This document shows, piece by piece, positions 1 to 6,129 of a stretch of DNA of 6,871 nt. The stretch is from Flavobacteriales bacterium (GTDB taxonomy: Bacteria; Bacteroidota; Bacteroidia; Flavobacteriales_E; Vicingaceae). How positions within the stretch are numbered: the first letter of the stretch is position 1; each line of letters starts with the position of its first letter. Below the pieces are notes generated by a model. That model did not search any database. It was given only the letters and a program-made list of their open reading frames with translations, and was not told where the DNA came from. Where the stretch lies: the NCBI GenBank assembly GCA_003487525.1, contig DNDT01000264.1, positions 1-6,871 on the forward strand. The letters are read 5' to 3'. Position numbers and translations under genes: made by a program.

Positions 1-798
1 AACGTTGCCGTCGTCGTCGATGAAATTATCTCGGTTGGCCCTGCTGAAATGACCACCCCTCTGGCGTGGATGCTGGTGACGGCGTATGCCGTACAGATCT
101 ATTTCGATTTTTCAGGCTACAGCGATATGGCAATCGGTCTCGGGAAAATGTTTGGTTTTGACATATTGGAAAACTTCAATTATCCCTACATCTCAAAATC
201 AATCAGGGAATTCTGGCAGCGCTGGCACATTTCGCTTTCAAACTGGTTCAAGGACTATCTCTATTTACCTCTTGGGGGTAGCCGGGGCGGCGCTTTCAAG
301 ACCTATCGAAATTTGATCAGCATATTTTTAATTACCGGTTTTTGGCACGGAGCGAGTTGGAGCTACGTGTTCTGGGGATTGTTTCACGGATTCTTCATGA
401 TCATTGAACGCCTTGGTTTGGAGAAGTTCTTGGCCCGGCTGGGGAAACCTTTTCAGCATGCCTACTTCATTGCCGTAATTATGTTTTCATGGGCTTTTTT
501 CAGAATAGAAGACCTGTCATATTCTACGCGGACAGCTGCTTGTATGCTCGGATTTTGCGCCGAAGGATCCGGTTTTTACCAGATTTCCACGTTCGCTACC
601 CCGGTTTTTTGGACTGCATTTGTAATTGGCTCTTTTCTCTCTTTTCCTTTTTTCAGGAATTTTTCCGGCTCGGCCATCATTACCGGCTGGAAACCGGCCA
701 AGGCAATTTCGATCGTTTTTTACATCACAGTCTTGTTTCTGTGTACCATTTCTCTTGTCAACAATACGTACAACCCGTTTATATATTTTAGATTTTAA
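1..798 (+). CDS. MBOAT-family membrane O-acyltransferase, AlgI-like (5' end missing)
   Basis: This is the C-terminal 265 residues of a membrane-bound O-acyltransferase of the AlgI/PatA/DltB group. These proteins pass an acyl group, usually acetyl, from a cytoplasmic donor to the periplasmic side for polysaccharide modification. The reading frame is open from base 1, so the ATG at 49 is internal, and roughly 200-250 N-terminal residues lie outside the window compared with usual family length. Visible hallmarks are the IYFDFSGYSDMA segment (about nt 100-135), FWQRWHISLSNWFKDYLYLPLGG (from about nt 210), and GFWHGASW, whose His codon is at 346-348 and matches the invariant MBOAT histidine. Several hydrophobic segments follow. 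The chain ends in NPFIYFRF, a terminus typical of AlgI-like proteins, so the 3' end is intact. The next gene starts two bases after the stop, giving an AlgI/AlgJ-type pair. The acetyl donor and polymer target are inferred from the family. Family assignment is secure; the substrate is unknown. Confidence 0.95.
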   Translation, partial: NVAVVVDEIISVGPAEMTTPLAWMLVTAYAVQIYFDFSGYSDMAIGLGKMFGFDILENFNYPYISKSIREFWQRWHISLSNWFKDYLYLPLGGSRGGAFKTYRNLISIFLITGFWHGASWSYVFWGLFHGFFMIIERLGLEKFLARLGKPFQHAYFIAVIMFSWAFFRIEDLSYSTRTAACMLGFCAEGSGFYQISTFATPVFWTAFVIGSFLSFPFFRNFSGSAIITGWKPAKAISIVFYITVLFLCTISLVNNTYNPFIYFRF

Positions 799-800
799 AG

Positions 801-2543
801 GTGAACGCATTAAACAAATACGTCAAGAGCATCGCACTTATACTGCTGATATCCACCTTTACGGTTGTATTGTCCAAATTCATCTTTGAACAACTCACTT
901 ACAAACATCGGGATTTAAGCGTAAACGTCGAGGTGCAGTCCAATGAAGACGTTAAGCTGGGAATTTGCATTAATACGATGCCGGGACAGTTCGGTTCCGA
1001 CCTTCACCAGTTTAAGCTGAAGGCGGGTGAAACTAGCATTTGCAGTATTCCGGTTCCAAAAGAAAGTTCCATAAAGCGCCTGTTTCTGTTGACCCGTCCG
1101 GAGTTCAGCTCATTTGTAATAAAAGAAATCCGCGTTGGAGGCTTTTACAGGGAAATTGTCTGGACCGCGGAAGAACTTCAGGAAAAGCTAAGAAGCAATA
1201 CCACGATTTTAGAGGGAGGTTCGGACTATTCCGTAGATGAAAACGGACTGCATATCGTCTTGACAAGAACAGCTCCGGTCGTTTCCATTCATCAGAGCTG
1301 GGCAGAAAGCTTTTACGATGCTCTGGGCAGAGACAGCCTGATTTTTGCCTGTTCAATTGGAGTCTTGATGCTGCTGTCGTTGATTTTGTTCCGGCAAAAA
1401 CTTCTGGGCTGGTCTGACAATCCGGGAACTTATTCCATCGTTTTTTCGTCGGTTTTCCTCGTTTTTATTTTCATCCCATTTTTTTCGGCCAAGGAAATCG
1501 AGAGTTCAGAAAATAGAATTCTGGCCCCATTTCCCGACTTCAATCAGCTAATCTGGAAAATTCCCGCACAGTATACCAAGTATTACGAAGATCATTTTCC
1601 TTTTAGAAACCAACTGGCGAATCTCAACAATCTGCTTCGCATCAAAGTATTTAACACCTCTCCGCTTCCCAATCATCTTAGCCTGGGAAAAGAAGGCTGG
1701 TTGTATTACAATATCGAAGAAGTCCGCCATGCCTACGTCGGTGCAACGCTCTTTACGGATGAAGAGCTCCGGCGGATAAAGCGCATTTTAGAGGAGAAAG
1801 CTGCCTATGTCGAAGGAAGAAATGCCGATTTCTATTTCATCATGCCTCCGTTAAAGCACAGCGTTTATCCCGAATTCCTTCCTTCAAATCTCCGAAAACT
1901 GGGTCCCCTTAATAAGCGCGATCAGGTGATGGCCTATTTAAAAGAAAACAGCAAGGTCAAATTAATCGATCCGCTCGAAATGTATCTGGCTAAAAAAGAT
2001 TCGGTGCGCCTGTTTTACAAGACCGACTCTCACTGGAATCAGTTGGGCGCATTTTACACCTATCAGCTGATCATGAAGCGAATTGCCCGCGATCACCCGG
2101 GGTTGGAGCCTCTCTCAATAGACGATTACACCATTTCCAGAAGTAAGTCGTATACGGGAGATTTGCTGGATTTGATTGACCTTCACAATCTGTTTTACCG
2201 GGAGCCCTATCATTTGACGCCGAAGAATCCATCGGAACAACACCTGATTATTACCTACAACAACATCGGGGACGAGGTTGATTATGTCGCGTATGAAAAC
2301 ACCGTTGATACACTGCCCCGATTGCTTATGTTCCGGGATTCATACGCCGATTACCTGAAATATCATTTCAGCAATCATTTCAGTTATTCGGGTTTCAGCT
2401 GGACTCACACGCTACAACCCGAGAGAGTAAAACTGGTCAAACCGGACATCGTGGTGTTCGAGCAAATGGAGCGATTTGTCGACGACCTGCTGATCGAAAA
2501 CCCGGAAGAAGTTCGTGCCGAACTCAGGAAAAATCAACCGTGA
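801..2543 (+). CDS. AlgJ/AlgX-like SGNH O-acetyltransferase with extra periplasmic domain
   Basis: The protein has 580 residues. The C-terminal part (about 235-580) matches the SGNH-hydrolase-like domain of AlgJ/AlgX proteins, which acetylate polysaccharides in the periplasm. It shows ENRILAPFP (237-245), YYEDHFPFRNQL (261-272), GKEGWLYYN (296-304), the TDSHW motif with Asp409 and His411, and FRDSY with the candidate nucleophile Ser514. A catalytic Ser-His-Asp set therefore appears complete. Membrane segments lie near 10-29, 179-197 and 212-230. Between the first two is a probably beta-rich domain (about 38-170) that I do not recognise. Basic residues before segment 1 and after segment 2 (RQK) predict that both soluble domains are periplasmic. 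The start is GTG, two bases after the MBOAT stop. The next in-frame Met (residue 60) would remove the first membrane segment. There is no usable Shine-Dalgarno sequence, so translational coupling to the upstream gene is likely. Its 3' end overlaps the convergent glycosyltransferase gene. The role is inferred from family and neighbour; the polymer is unknown. Confidence 0.88.
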   Translation: MNALNKYVKSIALILLISTFTVVLSKFIFEQLTYKHRDLSVNVEVQSNEDVKLGICINTMPGQFGSDLHQFKLKAGETSICSIPVPKESSIKRLFLLTRPEFSSFVIKEIRVGGFYREIVWTAEELQEKLRSNTTILEGGSDYSVDENGLHIVLTRTAPVVSIHQSWAESFYDALGRDSLIFACSIGVLMLLSLILFRQKLLGWSDNPGTYSIVFSSVFLVFIFIPFFSAKEIESSENRILAPFPDFNQLIWKIPAQYTKYYEDHFPFRNQLANLNNLLRIKVFNTSPLPNHLSLGKEGWLYYNIEEVRHAYVGATLFTDEELRRIKRILEEKAAYVEGRNADFYFIMPPLKHSVYPEFLPSNLRKLGPLNKRDQVMAYLKENSKVKLIDPLEMYLAKKDSVRLFYKTDSHWNQLGAFYTYQLIMKRIARDHPGLEPLSIDDYTISRSKSYTGDLLDLIDLHNLFYREPYHLTPKNPSEQHLIITYNNIGDEVDYVAYENTVDTLPRLLMFRDSYADYLKYHFSNHFSYSGFSWTHTLQPERVKLVKPDIVVFEQMERFVDDLLIENPEEVRAELRKNQP

Positions 2544-2553
2544 ATATTCGGTT
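2529..2553 (-). terminator. weak intrinsic terminator candidate at the convergent junction
   Basis: Read on the minus strand, AACCG (2553-2549) can pair with CGGTT (2540-2536) around an 8-base loop. Two bases later comes a run of five T (2533-2529). The 5-bp stem is short, and the hairpin contains the last codons and stop of the glycosyltransferase gene. It lacks a T run in the plus direction, so it would serve only the leftward operon. This is a pattern match by eye and weak. Confidence 0.25.
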
Positions 2554-4444
2554 CGAAGTAGGTGGTAATTCTCGTTAGATTCGGATTGTAGAAAGGATCG
2601 TTGTCAATGAATTTCCTCCATCTGGTGGTGTAAAGTTTGACTTCTTTTTTGTGCCGCTTATACACCTTGCGGTTTGCATGGGGATGCCCCCTTGTGAGTG
2701 ACTCGTAATGATACATTTCAACATCGGGAACAAAAACGTTGTAATAGCCTTTCTCCACCAGTTTCAGGCAAAAATCAACATCGTTGTATTCAACGGCAAG
2801 TTCTTCGTCAAATCCGCCGACTTCAAAATATTGTTGTTTTGAAACAAGAAGACAGGCCGCGGTGACGGCGCTGTAATCGGAAACCGCTTTCAAGTAATAA
2901 AAATACCCTGGTTCGTCCCGTGGGGCCGATACAAAGGTGTGTCCTGCCAGGCCCTGAATGCCTATCACAACCCCTCCGTGCTGTATGGTGTCATTTGGAA
3001 AGAGCAGCTTAACCCCGACGGCTCCAGTTTCGGGTCTCTGTGCGTGTGCAAGCATCACTTCCATCCAGTCCTCCTGGAGAACTTCGGTGTCGTTATTCAA
3101 AAGCAGCAAATACGCCCCCCTTGCCTCCCTGGCTGCCGCATTCATGAGTTTGGAAAAGTTGAACGGATACGTTTGATTAAGCACGCGAAACCGATTGGGT
3201 TCTTTTCTCTTCCATTTTTCGAGCAGATCGAAGGTGGATTCTTGTTCGCTGTTGTTATTGACCAATAGTACCTCGAAATTCTGATAGGATGACTTTTCAA
3301 AAACAGATTTCAGGCAAACCCCAAGAACACTTGCATTGTCCTTGGTGGGAATGACAATCGAAATCAAGTCCTCCTTTATTAATTCATACCGGATGCGATA
3401 AACGCCCGGGCTATCCTTGAGCAGTTCCGCCTTTCCTTTTATTCCTCTTCGTTTCAAGGCTTCATCGAGCGCCTTGATGCCATTTTCAAAGGCATAGTTT
3501 TTGGCCCCTTCGTTTCCCGCGGTCGAATCCTTGTGCATCCTCCAGTGATACAAAACCCGTGGTATGTGTATGATTTGTCCCGCTTTTTCGACAATGCGCA
3601 ACCACAAGTCGTAGTCCTGACTTCCTTCAAATCCCAGTCGGAGTTTACCCGTTTGGCTAAGCATTTCGGATGAGACTGTCACCAGGTGCCCGAAGTAATT
3701 TCGCGACAGCAAATTATGCGGTGCGTAGTCAGGTTTGAAATGTGGGTGACGCCGCGTTCCATCTTCGCCCATCTTATCTTCATCCGAGTAAAAAATTTCG
3801 GCGGCGGGATATAGGTTAATATTCTTTGCCACATGGTAAAGCGCGTCCGTCGACAGCACATCATCCTGATCCATGAAGGCAATGTATGTGCCCGAAGCCA
3901 GGTCAATGGCATCGTTGGTACAGGCGGAAATATGACCGTTTTCCTTCCTGAACTTCACCCTGATCCTCTTGTCCTCCAGCGATATTTTGTTCAGATATTC
4001 GGTGAGTTCCAGTTGCCCGGATGCGTCGTCGACAAGACAAAGCTCCCAGTTTGAATAGCACTGATTGATCACTGAATTAACCGCAGCTTCCAAAAACAAG
4101 AGGTTGGGTTTGTAAACCGGAACGACAATACTTATTAATGGCTGATGGCTGAATTTTTCTGCTTCTGCTTTGTATCTCGAAATATCATCGGCTTTCGGAG
4201 TGTTTTTTCGAAGCCACTTGTCGTAAATCTGGTCGTCTACTTGTTTCCCCCCAAAGATGCTCCGCCAAAAGAACCTGAATACTTTAAAAAAGAAATTGAA
4301 AATTCTCTTCTGACCTCTTACCGAAAAGAAGAAAATGACGAAACGATGTGTATTCCATGTTTTTCGGTTCCGGACAATATCGGTGCCTTTGATTACCTCG
4401 AGAAATTTATAAAAGACCTTTTTCAATTTCGTGTTTTGAACCAA
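2534..4444 (-). CDS. tandem-domain family-2 glycosyltransferase
   Basis: The 636-residue protein carries two GT-A, family-2 glycosyltransferase domains, a layout common in O-antigen and other polysaccharide loci. Domain 1 (about 103-305) shows ISIVVPVYKPN, LVDDAS (Asp139-Asp140), FMDQDD with the metal-binding DxD (Asp192-Asp195), YSDEDK (219-224), and SQDYDLWLR (275-283) with the likely catalytic Asp. Domain 2 (about 360-600) shows ISIVIPTKDN, LVNNNS (394-399), LLNNDTEV (448-455), QHGG (488-491) and GGFDEELAVEYNDVDFCLKL. It may add two sugars in sequence; the donors are unknown. No transmembrane helix is evident, but residues 35-64 are rich in Phe and basic residues and may bind the inner membrane face. 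The start is uncertain. The frame has no ATG or GTG before the first domain, only TTG at 4444 or at 4426 (residue 7, giving MKKVFYKF). No Shine-Dalgarno sequence is visible. The gene lies 36 bases after wzt and is probably co-transcribed with it. Confidence 0.92.
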   Translation of the reverse strand: MVQNTKLKKVFYKFLEVIKGTDIVRNRKTWNTHRFVIFFFSVRGQKRIFNFFFKVFRFFWRSIFGGKQVDDQIYDKWLRKNTPKADDISRYKAEAEKFSHQPLISIVVPVYKPNLLFLEAAVNSVINQCYSNWELCLVDDASGQLELTEYLNKISLEDKRIRVKFRKENGHISACTNDAIDLASGTYIAFMDQDDVLSTDALYHVAKNINLYPAAEIFYSDEDKMGEDGTRRHPHFKPDYAPHNLLSRNYFGHLVTVSSEMLSQTGKLRLGFEGSQDYDLWLRIVEKAGQIIHIPRVLYHWRMHKDSTAGNEGAKNYAFENGIKALDEALKRRGIKGKAELLKDSPGVYRIRYELIKEDLISIVIPTKDNASVLGVCLKSVFEKSSYQNFEVLLVNNNSEQESTFDLLEKWKRKEPNRFRVLNQTYPFNFSKLMNAAAREARGAYLLLLNNDTEVLQEDWMEVMLAHAQRPETGAVGVKLLFPNDTIQHGGVVIGIQGLAGHTFVSAPRDEPGYFYYLKAVSDYSAVTAACLLVSKQQYFEVGGFDEELAVEYNDVDFCLKLVEKGYYNVFVPDVEMYHYESLTRGHPHANRKVYKRHKKEVKLYTTRWRKFIDNDPFYNPNLTRITTYFEPNIHG

Positions 4445-4480
4445 TAAACAAAGATGCAGGAAAATGCACTGAGCGCCACA

Positions 4481-5254
4481 TCATTTTCTCGGGGCACCCA
4501 TTTGCTGACTGTATAGTGCGCCGATATGCTCGGGGCTGCCCGTTTCAACAATTACACCGTCCTTTAGAAAACAGGCTCGTGTACAAATCTGAAGTATTTC
4601 TTCGAGGTGATGCGACACATAAATAATGGTTCCTCCCCCTGCCCGGATGTCGTTTATTCGCTGGGAACATTTCTTTTTGAAACCCAGATCTCCCACCGTC
4701 AGTGCCTCATCGACTATCAGAATTTCCGGATCTCTGGCTACCGTTATCGAAAATGTCAGCCTCGCCATCATTCCGGCGCTGTATCTTTTAACCTGAGACT
4801 TGATGTCTTCCCGGCTCAGTTCGCTGAAATCGATAATCGCGTCGATTGATTCCCTGATTTCCTTGTTTGAATATCCCATCAAACTTCCGAGCAACTTGAT
4901 GTTTTCCTCACCCGTCATCTCGGGCTCAAGACCAACACCCAGGGCCATCATCGGGGCTACTTTTCCATACACTTTCAAACTGCCGCTGTCGGGTTTCATG
5001 ATGCCGGAAATGGTTCTCAGTAAGGTGCTTTTCCCCGAACCGTTTCGGCCCATAATGCCAAACGATTCGCCTTTGTAAATGGTTAGATCAATTCCCTTAA
5101 GCACTTTTTTGCGCTCAAATGGTTTTTTAATTCCAAACGTGAAAAGAAAATCCTTGATATTGTTAATGCCGTGTTTGGTAATCATGAAACTCACATGCAT
5201 GTCACGCGCTTCAACCAGAACCTTCTTCGATGGTATTTTTATCTCTGCGTCCAT
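4481..5254 (-). CDS. wzt: ABC transporter ATP-binding protein, polysaccharide export (Wzt-like, short form)
   Basis: This is the 257-residue ATPase partner of Wzm for exporting a lipid-linked polysaccharide from the cytoplasm (O-antigen, capsule or teichoic-acid exporter class). It has Walker A GRNGSGKST (69-77), the signature-like RYSAGM (157-162) typical of this subfamily in place of LSGGQ, Walker B ILIVDE (Asp182, Glu183) followed by ALTVGD, and switch-loop VSHH with His215. The region PMMALGVGLEPEMTGEEN (101-118) is also characteristic of Wzt/KpsT/TagH proteins. The start chosen is the ATG at 5254-5252, which overlaps the wzm stop by one base (TGATG). A longer version from a TTG at 5299 would only re-read the wzm tail. 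The protein ends right after the ATPase domain. The C-terminal carbohydrate-binding domain that recognises capped chains in some O-antigen systems is absent, as in cap-independent exporters. The family is certain; the exported polymer is not identified. Confidence 0.93.
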   Translation of the reverse strand: MDAEIKIPSKKVLVEARDMHVSFMITKHGINNIKDFLFTFGIKKPFERKKVLKGIDLTIYKGESFGIMGRNGSGKSTLLRTISGIMKPDSGSLKVYGKVAPMMALGVGLEPEMTGEENIKLLGSLMGYSNKEIRESIDAIIDFSELSREDIKSQVKRYSAGMMARLTFSITVARDPEILIVDEALTVGDLGFKKKCSQRINDIRAGGGTIIYVSHHLEEILQICTRACFLKDGVIVETGSPEHIGALYSQQMGAPRK

Positions 5255-6039
5255 CAGTAGTTTGAAATAAATCCTTTTTCCAGGTAGAAAAACACCCAAA
5301 GCCCGAGCCCAAGAAATCCTGCGCTGAGCCCAATTACGGTCATCATCAACATAAAATCGGGGACCGTATTGTAGTAGAGCACCTCCCGGAACGCGGAGAT
5401 GAAATGAAATATGGGATTGAACTTAATGATCCACACGAACTTTTCAGGGATCAGCTGTGCCGAATATGCGATGGGGGTGAAGTAAAAAATAGCGGGCATT
5501 AATGTCGTCCACAATAACCCTACGTCTCTGAAGTAAATGTTCATGGCGCAAATAAAAATGCCCACTCCAAGGGCAAAAAGCGCGAACAAGAAGAACAGGG
5601 GAACAATCATCAGTGTATGCCATCCAACCGATGCGTCAAAAAGATACATCAGTAAAGCAAAAGGAATAAACGACAATAGGAGGTTGATGGATGACGATAT
5701 GATCTCCGAAATGGGCAGTATGATGGTCGGTACCTTTATTGATTTCAAGACACCTCTCGCGTCAATAACGGAATTGACTATCGTGACCGTGGAACTGGCG
5801 AAAAAATTCCAAAAAATAAGTCCCGTCAACGCAAACAGGGGGTAGTTTTCAATTTGAAAGAAGGCCTGACTGAAAATAAATGTAAAGATGGCCAGGTACA
5901 ACAAGGGCGTGATAATGCTCCAAACAAATCCGAGAATAGAATTCTTATACCGAATCTTCAAGCTTTTAAGCGCCAGGGTCCAGGTCAGGTAGATGTGTTT
6001 TGTAAGGGATGTTCTTTGGTATATATACTCTAGAGACAC
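5254..6039 (-). CDS. wzm: ABC-2 type polysaccharide export permease (Wzm-like)
   Basis: This 261-residue integral membrane protein is the permease half of the exporter formed with the downstream ATPase. Residues 22-48 contain the family hallmark, LALKSLKIRYKNSILGFVW followed by ITPLLY, where an amphipathic N-terminal region leads into the first membrane segment. About six hydrophobic segments are visible (near 36-58, 67-87, 106-134, 141-165, 178-195 and 228-252). Further family features are IYFRDVG (168-174) and NPIFHFISAFREVLY (208-222). The length is normal for Wzm/KpsM/TagG proteins. The start is GTG at 6039-6037. An in-frame TAA sits three codons upstream, and the next in-frame Met (residue 131) is well inside the protein, so this start is nearly forced. 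No Shine-Dalgarno sequence precedes it; a run of seven A lies about 14 bases upstream. Its TGA overlaps the wzt ATG by one base, indicating coupled translation of the two subunits. Confidence 0.93.
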   Translation of the reverse strand: MSLEYIYQRTSLTKHIYLTWTLALKSLKIRYKNSILGFVWSIITPLLYLAIFTFIFSQAFFQIENYPLFALTGLIFWNFFASSTVTIVNSVIDARGVLKSIKVPTIILPISEIISSSINLLLSFIPFALLMYLFDASVGWHTLMIVPLFFLFALFALGVGIFICAMNIYFRDVGLLWTTLMPAIFYFTPIAYSAQLIPEKFVWIIKFNPIFHFISAFREVLYYNTVPDFMLMMTVIGLSAGFLGLGLWVFFYLEKGFISNY

Positions 6040-6067
6040 AGTCGCTTAGTCTATTTTTTTAAGGCTG

Positions 6068-6075
6068 CAAACTTA
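6068..6075 (-). promoter_or_regulatory. possible promoter element for wzm-wzt-glycosyltransferase
   Basis: On the minus strand this reads TAAGTTTG, which fits the TAnnTTTG -7 element described for Bacteroidota primary sigma factor promoters. It lies between the terminator-like hairpin and the wzm start, where a promoter for the leftward operon would be expected, and would leave a leader of roughly 20 bases. The upstream TTTG (6091-6088) is only 12 bases away, closer than the usual spacing, and the host phylum is itself a guess. The support is therefore weak. Confidence 0.2.
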
Positions 6076-6088
6076 ACTAATTTAAACC

Positions 6089-6114
6089 AAAAAGCACGGA
6101 GGAAATCCTCTGTG
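6089..6114 (-). terminator. intrinsic terminator after the FkbM methyltransferase gene
   Basis: On the minus strand, 16 bases past the methyltransferase stop, CAC-A-GAGG (6114-6107) can pair with CCTC-C-GTG (6102-6095) around the loop ATTT. There is one A-C mismatch (6111/6098). The next base is C, followed by five T (6093-6089). Stem plus T tract in the right orientation and place is the form of a rho-independent terminator. On the plus strand the mismatch becomes a G-U wobble, but no rightward gene needs termination here. If it works, wzm must have its own promoter in 6040-6088. Confidence 0.55.
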
Positions 6115-6129
6115 ACATTTTCGGGTCAT

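Noticed and set aside
49..798. ATG at 49 as the start of the acyltransferase
   Set aside because: The frame is open from base 1, and the protein from 49 would lack about half of a normal MBOAT protein. The gene is cut by the window edge.
517..810. Minus-strand 97-residue frame over the end of the acyltransferase
   Set aside because: It is antisense to clear MBOAT coding sequence, is rich in Arg/Lys with no domain pattern, and ends opposite conserved codons.
2939..3268. Plus-strand open frames inside the glycosyltransferase gene (also 4145-4447)
   Set aside because: They lie antisense to strongly conserved GT2 motifs and their translations show no recognisable domain or start context. They are shadows.
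2534..5254. Wzt-glycosyltransferase fusion by read-through, or UGA recoded as an amino acid
   Set aside because: The two genes share a frame and are separated by a single TGA, but sharing a frame happens by chance one time in three. Wzt is complete at the TGA, and TGA also ends the SGNH, wzm and glycosyltransferase genes in sensible places, so the standard code holds.
5255..5299. Longer Wzt beginning at the TTG at 5299
   Set aside because: The added 15 residues come from re-reading the wzm 3' end in another frame. The ATG overlapping the wzm stop is the normal coupled arrangement.
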